A stretch of 64,000 nt of DNA from the NCBI GenBank assembly GCA_002914845.1, contig JXTC01000122.1, forward strand, positions 274,495-338,494, read 5' to 3'. This document shows positions 36,486 through 48,485 of the stretch, piece by piece (positions within the stretch are counted from its first letter, which is position 1; each line of letters begins with the position of its first letter). The notes under the pieces were generated by a model that did not search any database, was not told where the DNA came from, and saw nothing but the letters and a program-made list of their open reading frames with translations. A program made the position numbers and the translations under genes. This DNA comes from Trema orientale (lineage: Eukaryota; Streptophyta; Magnoliopsida; Rosales; Cannabaceae).

Positions 36486-36955
36486 TGCTACAAGGCATTC
36501 TTCAAAAAGGAAATCACAATAGCTTTCAGGAAACTTTCATTGTTTCCTGTGATTTGAAAAAGAAACCACAATGGTTTCTAGGAAATTTTTGTGGTTTCCT
36601 GTGATTTACTTAGCTACAGGGTAATATGCTAAAACGAAACCACGATGGTTTCATGTGATTTATTTAGCTACAGGACATTCTGCAAAAAAGAAACTACAAT
36701 GGTTTCCCGAAAATGTTCATGGTTTCATGGGATTTACTTACGTTCAGGATATTCGACTAAAGGAAACCAAAATGGTTTCCAAGAAACCTTTGTACTTTCC
36801 TGTGATTTACTTACGTACAAGGCTTTCGGCTAAAGGAAACTAAACTGGTTTCCAGGAAACCTTTGTGGTTTCCTGTGATTTACTTACTTACAGAACATTC
36901 TGCTAATAGGAAACCAAATTAGTTTCCAGGAAACCTTTGTGGTTTCCTGTAAAAA
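36486..36955. repeat. Palindrome-rich minisatellite, about 73-bp period
   Basis: About six copies of a unit containing ACATTCTGCTAAAAGGAAACC, ATGGTTTCC, then GGAAACCTTTGTGGTTTCCTG and TGATTTACTTA. Spacing among the last four is 72-76 bases. Each unit contains inverted pairs GGAAACC / GGTTTCC. An open frame of 62 codons runs through it, but it is repeat-driven and not a gene. Confidence 0.85.
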
Positions 36956-37859
36956 AAAAGATGACTTATTTACTAAAATGCCACCGCGTTTTCTAACTTT
37001 CAAAGTAATTAGAAAAATGACATAAAAAGGTCATACGGATTTTTATTATTTTTGAAAGGTCATAAATTTGGTGTTATTTTTTGAAAAATAGATATAAGTG
37101 TCTAAAACCCAAAAAAGAAGAGGAAATTAAAGAAAACACAGAGTTTTAGAAAATAATAACATAAATACAGTGCCTTCCTTTCGATTCCTTTCATACGATG
37201 TCTTTTAGAAAAATACCAACATTTTGCCCCATTCCTTCCTCTGTTCTCTTGATTTATTTGCTCAAATATGAGGATATAAGGAGTCCCACAGCCCAACTTG
37301 ATGTCGAAGATGAGCTGAGAATGCCGAAGATGAATGTGATGAGCCAATCGAAGCTCCAAAGTCCTCCAAGCTCATCGATGGCCTAGGGCTAAACCTGTCT
37401 AGACTGGTTTTGACAATGAACCGAGACGACTCACATCACCTACTTTTCCGGAAGAAGGAATGTGTTCGTCCAATACCCAGATGAGATTATGTGGCATAAC
37501 CATTCATTCATGATTGTTGGAATTATTTATATTTGTGTAGTTTTTTTTTTTTTTCTTTCTAGTGTTTTCTTTGCTTGAAAGTTTCTGTGTAATGTATGTT
37601 TGTAATTCCTATGTTACAATTTCTTTTACATCTAATTCTTTGTACCATATGCTGTTGTCTATAGGAGTTGTCCTTTTCATTAGTTGAGCTATTTTTATGA
37701 GATGATATTATTTTAAGATATGTTGTCATTTTGTAAGAAGCATTTAAGATGTTTTGTTGATTTCATAACTCGTGCTTTAGTTTGATTTCTAAAATATATG
37801 GTAGAAGATAGTGTATATATATTTAATAACTGTTTAAATTCATAATGGAATGAGAAAAA
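36956..37859. other. Spacer between repeat arrays; MULE-end-like and exon-like pieces
   Basis: 36962-37090 (ACTAAAATGCCACCGCGTTTTC and onward) resembles the terminal region of plant Mutator-like elements, with related pieces near 39910 and 57530. 37230-37480 is GC-richer, with short open stretches, and may be a captured or decayed exon. No domain is recognised. Confidence 0.35.
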
Positions 37860-39370
37860 GGTAACTATGTGGTTACCAATTTGGTAACTAGTAATCCATC
37901 TGCCATATTAGTAACCAATCACTAGTTTTGTAAGCGGGCACCAATTTCAAAAGTAATAACCAGTTGCTATTTTAGAAATCATAAGCTAAATTGCTTAACG
38001 ATAACTGGCAACTAGTCTTGAAATAAGTTACCGATTTTTTAACTATTAACCACTCTTCAGCATACTAGTAACTAGCCACCAACTTGGAATCCAAGAACTA
38101 AATACCCAGTAACTAGTAACCTAAGTGATGTGTTACCATTGTGGTTACTAATCTTGTAACTGTCACCAGTCTTTGTTAATTGTAATTGTAACTTGCTTAT
38201 AAGTAATAATACTGATGTAGAAACTAGTAACTAGATTGGATATTAGTTGTATAGGTTACCAGTAACCAATTATCAATTTAGAAATCAAAAACTAGATTAC
38301 TTATTGGTAACTAGTAACTAATATTGAAATTAGTAACCAGTTTTATAACTGTTAAACATTAGTCACCAGTCTTGTAAATGGCAACTAGTTTAGAAACTAG
38401 TAATTTGGTTACCAGTTACAAGTTACTAGTTTCTAGTAACCAGTAACCTAAGTAACTAGTTACTAATCTGGTAACTAATCCTCATTTTAGCTAATCACTC
38501 TTCACCAAACTTATAATTAGTAACCAGTTTGGAATCCAATAATTAGATTGGTTTAACCGGTTACCAATCAGGTAACTAGTTACCAATTTTGTTAATTTTA
38601 ACCGTCATTTGATTATAAGAACAATACCAGTCTAGAAACCAGTAACTAGATTAGTTAATGGTTACCAATCACCAATTTGAAAACTAGATTCGTTAACAGT
38701 AACTAATTACCATTCTGGAAACCAATAACTAGATTGCTTACAAGTAACCAACCTTGAAACAAGTAACTGGTTTCGTAAATGCTAACTATTAGTCAGTAGT
38801 CTTGTTAATAGGCACCAGTTTGGAAACTAGTAACTATGGTTATTGGTTACTGGTAACTTAAGTGATTGGTTATCAATACGGTTACCAATCTAGCTACTAA
38901 TCACCAGTAACTGTAACTAGATTATCAATAACCAATCACTAGATTGGTAACTCATAACCAAATTTGTTACTAATAGTTAATCACCAATTTTGTAATTGGG
39001 CACTAATTTGAAAAGTAATAACCAAATTGATTATTAGTAATTAATCTTTTGTTTGAAAATCATTATCTAGATTGGTTACTTATAACTAATTACTAGTTTA
39101 GAAACCAATAACTAGATTGTTTAGTGGTAACTATTAACTAATTTTGAAACTAGCCAATAGTTTAGAAACTTAAATATCGGTAATTAATAACTTGAGTGGG
39201 ACTAGTAGCCAATAACTAATCTTGAAACTAGTAACTAATTTAGAAACCAATAACTAGACTAGTTACTGGTTATTAGTAGTATGAGTGATTTCAATAGGTT
39301 ACTAATTACTCATTGTTTGCTGAGATAATTAATTATCAAGTACTTCTAGTCTAGTTTGCTAAGATAGCTG
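37860..39370. repeat. GTAACC/GGTTAC short-repeat array, block 2 (1.5 kb)
   Basis: A long field of degenerate units such as GGTAACTAGTAACC, CTAGATTGGTTACT and AACCAATTTGGTAAC. Most words contain the palindrome ACTAGT or a GGTTAC/GTAACC pair, so the array can fold on itself at many points. There is no open frame of note and no fixed period by eye. Confidence 0.8.
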
Positions 39371-40049
39371 GTTACTAATGGTAATCTAGAAAATTATTAT
39401 TGGTATTCTAAGGGCTTCTCACTTTTTATAATAATAATAATAATATTAATATTAAATTCAACTAAAAGGAAAAAAAAAATCTTAGTGCAAAAAATGAAAA
39501 GTATTAAACAAGAATAAAAAAGAGGAAAAATTGTACATGTATTCCTTAAAAATTAAAGAGAAAACTAAAAAATAGGAATAGAACAAAAATAAAAATAAAA
39601 AATGAGAAAAAAAATTAAGTGGAAAAAAATGAGAAAAAAGAAATAACGAGATCGACATGCATCGAACTTTTTGAGTTTAGGATATAATAAGATGTCAAGC
39701 CACCCGGCCATTTGATCTATAAGCTTTGTGTAAGACCTTTTTTTAATATAACTACTACCTTTGTTTACCTTACTTTTCAAAAATGACCACTACACGCCGT
39801 ATGGGATTTAATAAGTTTCATTCACCGTATGTTTGCAATTATTTCCTCTTTTAACCGTAAAAGCCTTAAAAACCCTTAAATTACAAATATACGGTACCTA
39901 TTTTTCATCTACGGTAAATGTTAGAAAAATGCCACAATTATACTAAAAAGGTCATGAGTTCTAGAGAATAAGCCAAGTCGTAGCCGTTTTCCTCTTCATG
40001 CTTTCGGCCCCCACCCCCCACTCGGCATCTTCATCGGTTCATCGCCATA
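39371..40049. other. Spacer left of the gypsy insertion
   Basis: A-rich to 39640, then mixed sequence. 39780-39975 holds CCGTATGG, ATATACGGTACC and AAAAATGCCAC words, which resemble Mutator-type element ends and are partly inverted relative to 57590-57640. The GC-richer final 90 bases continue, across the gypsy insertion, with 55045-55200. No gene recognised. Confidence 0.4.
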
Positions 40050-40054
40050 CTCTT
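40050..40054. other. Left target-site duplication of the gypsy element (CTCTT)
   Basis: CTCTT directly precedes the 5' LTR and recurs at 55040-55044 after the 3' LTR. A 5-bp duplication is standard for LTR retrotransposons and shows that both ends belong to one insertion. Confidence 0.92.
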
Positions 40055-42187
40055 TGTTTTGGGGTTTTCCCGATTTTTGGAATTAACCCTTAAGTAAGAT
40101 ATCGTGCAAATTAAGTTTGGGATTAGCGAGACCTAAGCCAGCTTACTCGAACTACAAGTAACACAAGGGAAACGACACCAACCTAGAAGAAACTATATGT
40201 AGTATGGGTCAAGCTACATGTCACTTGAAACCAAGCTAAACTACACGTCGTTTTAAGGCAAACTACACGCCATTGGAGCCCTTTCTTCCTCAAGAGCAAG
40301 CTGCCCCTAAATTTCTAGAATGTTCTAGAACCTTCTCTAGCTTAAACATTAAGCTAAATTACTTGCAATAGAAGAACTTATATAACAAGTTCTTATAGAT
40401 AGGTGACACCTCATCTACTTAATCTCTAAGATATCTTATAGTTACAAGTACTTGTTGCCTAAGTACTTCTACATTAAGACTAGACTAAGCCAATAAGAAG
40501 CCGCCACCTAATCCTCTTGTAGTTATAAGCACTTGTTACCCAAGTACTTCCACCTTAAGTAAACTAATGAGGAGTAGACACCTCATTTACTTCTAGCCTA
40601 AGATCTCTTGTAGTATAAGGCAAATTTGCCTTTAAATAGAAGGGTATCCCCTTCATTTTGTAACAATTTTTTTCAGCTCACAATTTATCAATACAAGTTT
40701 CTCTCTTTCCGTTATTTCCCAACCAAGTTCTCTCTCTTGCATTCTTGTTGTTGTTCACGTTATTGCTCCTATTATCATTCTTGTGTCCTTGTGCTCATCC
40801 AAAGTCACCAAAGCCCCATCCTCTCACCACCACTTAGCCACACCAACTATAACAACTCCATCATCACCTTAATATTTCTATACTTCACATTTACATCACC
40901 AATATCCTTTGTCTCTCTTTAAACCCATGGCTCCATAAAGTTGACATTACCATCACCCTTTTCCTTGCCTTTAAGCCGTGGTCTTGCCCTATTCAAATAT
41001 CACCATCATCATTAAACACCATCATCATCTATTGTCTTCTTCTCCAAACCGTGAACCAAATATCAATCACCACCATCTTCATTGAGTTATTGTCTTTTGG
41101 GCCCTAATTCTTTCTTCCTTTTGTTTTTACCCGTAGTCCAATATTCCAACAACATCAACATCTTGTCTTCCTTATTGTCCAAACCGAGACCAATTTTTGG
41201 TCCACTCAATCAACATCTCTTGTTCTTTTATCTAAGCCAAGGCCCAAGACTCACCACTTTATCACCACATTGGTTCATAATCAACTCATGAGCTAAGTTC
41301 TCATTCCCTTTTCTATTTTTTTTCTTGCATGCAGTCTCTAACCCCTGCACTTCAGTGATTTATGGGCCCCGAGCTACTCTCTTCGAACTCTGTGCTCGAC
41401 CTGTGGCACAAGTTCGGGATTTTGTGTTCTCTTACTAACCCTAACTTATTTCTTTAGTTATCTATTATTATCTCTGATGATATGGCTGGACTTACCGCCT
41501 AGTAATTCTAACCTCTCTAATTAACTGGCATATGGACGGTATCGCCTTCGTCAGTTTCTAACTATTTATTTTTCTGCACTTTATTTCTGTTGCTAACTTC
41601 TAGTTGACACCATGGTCAGTTTATTAGCCTCCGTGAACTAGATTCTTTATTTATTACTGCATTATTATACCATTGTCGATCCGTAAGTTAGTTATCCCTA
41701 CAACCGCCTACGTACAAGGACGCCGTGGGAAGTGTCGTTCTTTATTGCGACCGCCTATCAGGACTTCGATACGTAGTGTCAGCGTTGTGATAACACTTAC
41801 GTTATTATTACGCCATTATTATTATTATAATATTATTATTATATTGTAAGTACGTTATCCCTGCAGCCGCTAACGTGACAAAGACGCTGTGGGAAGTGTC
41901 GTTCTCTATCTCGACCGCCCATCAGGACTTCGATACGTAGACAGTGTTGTGATAACTCTTACGCTTGTGTACACTAAGCGAGTCATTTTTGCAATCACCA
42001 ATGTGGCAAGGACGCCATGGGAAGTGTCGTTCTCGACCGCTCACTGGGACTTCGACACGTGACACGTATTGTGATGACCCTTTCTGTGTACACCCTGTGA
42101 TCTAACCTTAATCTTAATTTTTCTACTTTTCTTTAATTAATCACAGGTCTCATTAATTAATCAGAACACAAGGTCCAATCCCGAATA
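40055..42187 (+). repeat. 5' LTR of the gypsy element (2133 bp)
   Basis: It starts TGTTTTGGGG and ends CCGAATA (the partner LTR ends CCGAACA, so one terminal base has changed). TTTAAATA at 40631-40638 is a likely promoter TATA box. Pyrimidine-rich sequence follows. A 98-codon and a 69-codon open frame lie within it but are not recognised. The U5 part has three copies of a GC-richer repeat (41684-42083). Confidence 0.92.
41684..42083 (+). repeat. Three-copy repeat in the LTR
   Basis: A unit with TATCCCT(A/G)CA, GACGCCGTGGGAAGTGTCGT, GACCGCC(T/C)ATCAGGACTTCG and GTTGTGATAAC recurs with its GACGC word at 41719, 41883 and 42011. The first two units are separated by an ATT-rich stretch. The same three copies are in the 3' LTR (about 54534-54930). 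Confidence 0.9.
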
Positions 42188-42193
42188 TTAAAA

Positions 42194-42210
42194 GGCGACT
42201 CCGCTGGGGA
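42194..42210 (+). other. Primer-binding site of the gypsy element
   Basis: GGCGACTCCGCTGGGGA lies six bases after the 5' LTR. It has the TGGCGNC...GGGGA form of primer sites used by Tat/Ogre elements, probably complementary to a tRNA 3' end (tRNA-Arg is my guess from memory). The initial T of the usual TGG is an A here. Confidence 0.7.
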
Positions 42211-42288
42211 GTAGCCAAAGGAAAACTGACATTTCTTCGGGATTCCCAAAATCCGCAAGTGCATCTCGTTACCTTACCCATTCCCTCC

Positions 42289-42547
42289 GGTGGTATACCG
42301 TTACTCTGCCCGTTTTATTTCTCGACGTACGGTGGTATACCGTTACTCTGCCCGTTTTATTTCTCAACGTACGGCGGTGTACCGTTACTCTGTCCATTTC
42401 ATTCCCTAAACACTCCCTTTCTTATTGTTGAAATTCCATTCCCTAAACACTTCCCTTCTTGTTGTTAAAATTCCATCTCCTAAGTATTTCCTTTCTTGTT
42501 GTTGAAATTCTATCCCTAAACACTCCCTTTCTTATTGTTGAAATTCC
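42289..42547 (+). repeat. Two short tandem arrays in the gypsy leader
   Basis: First array: three copies of a 42-bp unit beginning GGTGGTATACCGTTACTCTG (42289, 42331, 42373). Second array: four copies of a 36-37 bp unit with CCCTAAACACTCCCTTTCTT and TTGTTGAAATTC (42401, 42438, 42475, 42511). They lie directly between primer site and gag. Confidence 0.9.
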
Positions 42548-42592
42548 ATTCTGACAACACTATTATTAAAGTTCTATCTTCCCTTTTTTAAA

Positions 42593-43899
42593 ATGGATAG
42601 TCAACAACAACATCCTCAACCGCAACACCAACAAGAACCCTCCAACATTGAATTGGCTAATGCAGTCAATAGCCTGGCCAATTTACTCAATGATCTCAGA
42701 CGATCTCAGAGGGATATACAAGTATCTTATGCTCAAATCCTACAACGATTAACTGGAGAAAGAAGATCGAATGAAGCCAGATCTTCTACCCCGACTCTTG
42801 ACCCAAGTGGCATTCCGCCCGTCACAACGAGCCAAAACTCTACTATACCTGGAGTTAGTGGAAATACTGTCAATGCTGCTATCACCACACCAAGCAACAC
42901 TGGCAACACTTCTTCACCGAATTTCATCACCAAGGAGCAATTGCAAGAAATGTTCAAGCACGAAGCCGAAAGAGCCCATAGAAATGTAGCGGCTACAGAA
43001 TTCCAGCCTCCTTACCCTGCTTGGATTACCTCGAAGCCATATCCAAAGGACTATATCAGCCCTTCATTCAAGAAGTTTAATGGCAAAAGCGGCAATGCTA
43101 GAGAACATGTTATCAGCTTCCTGGATGATCTTGGGATTTATGCCTCTGACCATGAGCTCCGTTTGAGAGAATTCTCTAAGTCTCTTACCGATAGAGCTTA
43201 TTCGTGATTCGTCAACCTACCTGCTGGTAGTATTATCACTTGGGAAGAATTAGTGACAGTTTTCTGCACTAAATTCTTCGTGGCGGAATGTAACCTGGAG
43301 TTAGCCGACCTCGCTACTCTGAAGCTGCGGGAAAATGAGTCTCTTTCTCATTTTGTATGGAGATTCAAAGAAATTGCTCTTGATTGTAGAGAAATGGTAT
43401 CCGAAAGAGGACTCATTCACATCTGTATCAATGGGATGTTGACCCTATATCGAATTCACATCGAGAATCATGTAATCACCAATTTTGCTGACTTGATGTT
43501 TCGAGTCAACAACACAGAAGCCTCTATGTCTCAGATGTATGTGCCAACCCCTGTCCAGACGACGCCTTCACAAGGTGCAACCAAAGTTGCACCTTACAAG
43601 CGAAAGAGGACGGTAGCTATGGTCGACCAACGCCGACCGCCACGGAGACACCAGGATATTCCTCCGGCGATCCCATTTACCAACGAGCAAATCGATGTAC
43701 TTGTTCAGGCTTGGATAGAGGATGGAGATTTAATCTCCCACCCAACACCAGGCCACCGACGCCAGAGCAATTAACGAACCCACGATTCTGCCTGTTCCAT
43801 TGCAGAATTGGCCATCCTACTTCTGACTGTTACAAAGTCAGAAGACATTATTTAATCAAAGATCGGAGAGGCGAAATACTGCATGACAACCAACAATAA
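42593..43899 (+). pseudogene. Gypsy gag, interrupted
   Basis: Starts with a Q/P-rich segment, then the retrotransposon gag capsid-like region (FVNLPAGSIITWEELV, FCTKFF, SLSHFVWRFKEIA). One in-frame TGA at 43205-43207 interrupts it. The frame then continues to 43774. A zinc-knuckle-like end (CLFHCRIGHPTSDC) is encoded near 43783-43830 in a different frame, so a frameshift lies before it. The rest of the 43.9-44.16 kb stretch is a further open piece with no recognised domain. Gag packages the element RNA in the cytoplasm. Confidence 0.85.
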
Positions 43900-44189
43900 A
43901 GGGCAGAAGTCAACTCCTTTCCGAGACACGGAGATGGCCAAGTGAGGATGTGCATTACCGAAGAATGCTCGAAGTCAGAACTGGCCCTGGAAAATTCCTC
44001 CAAAGAACAAGAAATAAATGATATGATGCATAACCTCACAAACTCTCAAGTGTTCAAAAATCTTTTTGACACTCTTGAGTTCAACGACGTGAAGCCACTT
44101 CTGCTTTATTCAAAATTTCTCAAAAATTTGGTTCGCAATGCTGCGCCGTCAACCACGCAGTAAAGCAAACTGCCAAAAGGAGTGAAGAT

Positions 44190-47100
44190 ATGATCACTTT
44201 CTCTGCAAAAGATGAACAAGCCCCACATCTGTTCCACAACAAACCACTTTATGTAGAGGCCAAGGTGAACGAATTACTTCTTAAGCATGCCCTTATCGAC
44301 AATGGCTCCTCTGTCAACCTCATGCCATGGAGTACTTTCAAGGCTGTCGGTATCCCTGAAGACAAGTTAGTTCTTCAGACGATACCCTTGGTGACTTTTG
44401 CTTCCGACACTTTTAACACCAAAGGCTGCGTCAATGTAGATTTACAAATCGGTCCTATCAGAGTATCCACTAGATTCCATATTATTGATGTGAATGTCCC
44501 CTATCATATCTTGTTTAGAAGACCTTGGCTCCATCAACATCATACGGTACCCTCGACTCTTCATCAATGCGTAAAAGCCATCAAAGGTAAAAAAGAGATT
44601 ATGATCCCAGCTACCAAGACTCCTTTTACAAAAGAAGAAATTTTCTGGGCTGAATCCACTTTATATGAGGACCTCACCGAGAGCATCAGTACTACAAGAC
44701 CTCGCGGCATCAATCTAGGTGGTGCAACCAATACATCTTCTGAGGGTATGAAGATAGATCCGGTCACTCCCAAAAGGGTCATACTCCGAAAAGATATCCT
44801 TCCCAATGGTCGGACTATGTACGGCTTCTGAAGGCATGGCGAGGCCAGCAATGATCTCGCGAGCCCTCAAACAGAATGTGTCGAAAGGGTAGAAGTGATT
44901 CCCCTTGCGCCTGACAAGTTACAAGACGAGCCTTCAAACCCGCAAGATGGATTGAAAAAGATCAACTTGGGTACCGACGGAGAGGAAAAGTCAACTTTCA
45001 TCTCCGCTAATTTGGATACTGAATTTGAGGCTGCTTTACTTTCACTCCTCAAAGAATACCGCGATGTCTTCACTTGGTCTTATGAAGACATGCCAGGGCT
45101 TAGTAGTAAGTTAATCACCCATAAACTTACTACTAATCACACCGTTAAACCTGTTAAGCAAGTAGCCAGAAATTTCAGCACTCACATTCAGCTCTAAATT
45201 CAAAAGGAAGTCCAGAAGCTCCTTGATGTGGGATTCATCCGACCCTGTGTTCATGCTGTTTGGTTGGCCAACATTGTCCCTGTTAAAAAGAAGAATGGCC
45301 AAATCCGAATTTACATAGACTTCCGTGATCTGAATAAAGCATGCCCGAAGGACGATTTTTCTCTCCCGAATCTCGACATGCTCGTTGATGCCACGGCTAA
45401 TCACGAAATGTTCTCTTTCATGGACGGGTTTAGTGGCTATAATCAAATCAAGATGGATCCAGAAAATACAATCAAGATGGCGTTTCGCACCCCTTTTGGA
45501 AATTTTTACTATGTGGCTATGCCATTCGGCCTCAAAAATGCCGGCGCCACATATCAGCGGGCTATGACTGCCATATTCCATGACATGATTCATGATTATG
45601 TCGAGGACTATGTCGACGATCTCGTAGTCAAGTCCCGGAAATGGGAGATGCATCTCGACCACCTGAGAATAGTATTTCAACGCTGTCGTCAATATAACCT
45701 CAAAATGAACCCACTAAAATGTGCATTTGGCATCTCCAATGGCAAGTTTCTTGGCTTTGTGGTGCACAAAGAAGGCATTGGAATTGATGATGACAAGACC
45801 AAAGCTATAATCAACATGTCTCAACCCCGAGACCTCAAGCAGCTAAGGCAATTCATCGGAAAGGTTTCTTACCTCCGGAGATTTATTCCTGCCTTAGCCA
45901 CCATCATCAAGCCTCTGCACCAACTCACCAAGAAATCAGTAGAATTCAGGTGGGAACTGGAGTATGAGCATGCATTCGATGAAATCAAGAAAATCCTCAC
46001 TCACCCACAAGTCATGGTTACTCCGTCCCTAGGAAAAGAATTACTTATCTATTTATCTGCCTCCGACGAAGCAGTTGGAGTACTTATAACGCAAGAGTCT
46101 GACGGACAAGAAAAACCAGTCTACTATCTTAGTCGACTGTTCAAGGGTCCGGAGAAAAATTATCCCTTCAACGATAAGTTTTGTGTTGCATTAGCTTATG
46201 CTATACAAAAACTTCGACATTACATGCTCACTCATAAAGTGAATGTGATCACCAACTCTGACCTAATTAAGTTTCTTCTCCAGAAGCCTATTCTCAATGG
46301 ACGATATGCTAAATGGATGCTCATACTTAGTGAGCTCGATATATCGGTGGAAAAACCGAAAGCAATCAAGAGTCAAGCCCTGGTCGAATTACTCAAATAT
46401 ACTACACATGCTCCTGATGAAGGAATACTCTCCGTGGAAGATAGAAAAGACGACTGGACATTATACTTCGATGGTGCCTCAACTCATAGCGAAGGAAGCG
46501 CCGGGATTGTACTCACCAATAATCATGGAGAAGTCTTCAAGAAAGCTGTCAAGTTGGCCTTTCCTTGCTCCAACAATGAAGCCGAGTATGAGGCTTTGAC
46601 TATTGGCTTAGATTTAGCCAATGACATGAAAATCTCCAAACTAAGAATCTGCGGAGACTCTAATTTAATCATCAAACAGTTAGAGGGAGAATTCGCAGTC
46701 AAAGAACCTGCTCAGCTCAAATATCGAGAAGAAATTCGAAGGAAACTTCACAGTTTCGCCAATTATGAATTGTAGTACATCCCCCGGTCATAAAATAAGT
46801 ATGCCGACGCTCTCGCCACTCTAGTACTCAAGAATACTCCAACCAACGAAGATCTTATTCAAATCCCTTTAGCGATTAAGGCAGAACCCATTCCTTCAGC
46901 AGCACCATCCCCAAGTGATTGGATCTATTCTGTCAAAGAAAAGATAGAAAAACCCAATGCCCAGAACCTCAACGAGACCAAGTCATATGTTGTAATCAAC
47001 AACCACCTTTACCGGAGGCTGTCTAATGGCGTCTTAGCTAAATGCATTGATACGACGCTCGGTGAAACAATCTTCCGAGAAATCCATAACAAGACTTGTG

Positions 47101-48485
47101 GCCTGGAAGGTCCATCACTTGCCCGTCGAGTTCAGAGGTCAGGCTACTACTGGCCTAACCTCAAAAGCCAATCTGATGAGTTACAAAAGAATTGCCAGCA
47201 GTGCCAGCTTGTAAGTGACCACAGAGAAAGTTGCTACACAGAAGTACAAGACTGGAGGAAAATCTACATCGACTTTCTCAACTCTGGTCAGATGCCAGAA
47301 GACGTCCCTTCGGCCATTCTGGTCAGACGAAAAACTGAGAGATTCTTCGTTCACAATGGTTCCCTATTCAGACGCAGCTTCCAGGGGAAGGCCCTAAAAT
47401 GCTTAGGGCTAGCTGAAATTGACATAGCTCTCAGGGAAGTCCACGCTGGGGACTCTGGCGGACATATGGGAGGACGTTGTCTCTTCGAGCAACTACTCAT
47501 TATTGGCTACTATTGGCCAACTATGGAAAAAGATGCCATGGAATTTGCCAGAAAATGCGAGGCCTGCCAGAAGCATGCTAATCTTATCCATGCCCCCGCT
47601 GTTGAAATGGGAAGTATCCATTCACCATGGCCATTCCATACCTGGTTCATCGATCTCATTGGACCTATATCTCCTCCTGCCAAAGGGAAAATCTGGATTC
47701 TAGCAGCTACTGAAAAATTCACTAAGTGGTCCGAGGCGATCGCCCTCAAAAGAGCTACTTCCGAAGCTGCCAGCAACTTTGTAAAGGAATACATCATTTG
47801 TCTTTTTGGGATACCCCGTAGAATAATATCAGATAATGGGACACCCTTCACAGTGCAACCCTTTCAGTGCCTATTGGAGAGGTATCATATTTTCCATAGG
47901 CGTTCTACCCGATATTATCCCCAAGGCAATGGTGCAATTGAGACCTTCAATAAAACTTTGGTAGCCATCATCAAACGAATGATCGATGCCAAATCCATTC
48001 AATGGGATGAGTGCCTACCTTTCGCACTCTGGGCCTACAGAGTCACTAAGAATACCACTACTAAACAAACACCATTTTCCATGGTGTATGGAGCTGAAGC
48101 TATTTGGCCTGTGGAACTCTTTGTGCCCTCTGCAAAAATAGCACTCTCCTCAGACGCTGCTGAAAGTACTCGAGAATTCGATCTCGAAGTCCTAGAAGAC
48201 CGACGAGATCAAGTGCAACAAGGGGTCTTATCTTATCAAAAGAAGTTAGCTCAAGCTTATAATCGACTAATAAGACCTCGCTCTTTTCAGGTGGGAGAGT
48301 TGGTGCTAAAAGCCGCTGACCACATCATGAAGGGATTGCACGTCGCGAAATTCACTCCAAATTGGGAGGGCCCATATCAAATCGCTGACGTCAAGCCCAG
48401 TGGGTATTGTGTCCTCCAAGAGATTGACACTGGTAAACTCTCTCTACCCACTAATTTAAAATTTATCAAGAAATACTATACTTGA
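44190..48485 (+). pseudogene. Gypsy pol: protease, RT, two RNase H, two H2C2 modules, integrase
   Basis: One reading frame runs from 44190 to 48485 with four internal stops (44829, 45195, 46773, 46791). Domains in order: aspartic protease (IDNGSS, about 44298); reverse transcriptase with FMDGFSGYNQI, MPFGLKNAGATYQ and the YVDD box at 45609-45620; a gypsy-type RNase H (about 46000-46350); a second, archaeal-type RNase H (LYFDGAST at about 46467, with NEAEYEAL following); a first H2C2-like module (about 47078-47215, with its second His position occupied by Glu); a second, intact H2C2 module (about 47440-47580); an integrase core with the D, D, E pattern (FIDLIGP, SDNGTPF, AIETF); and a C-terminal NWEGPY block. 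Apart from the stops, catalytic motifs look preserved. The product would copy and insert the element. Confidence 0.88.

Noticed and set aside
36645..36843. 62-codon open frames in the minisatellite
   Set aside because: They follow the repeat unit and have no independent coding evidence.
45111..45692. 193-codon minus-strand open frame
   Set aside because: It is the antisense shadow of the gypsy reverse transcriptase, which has unmistakable motifs on the plus strand.
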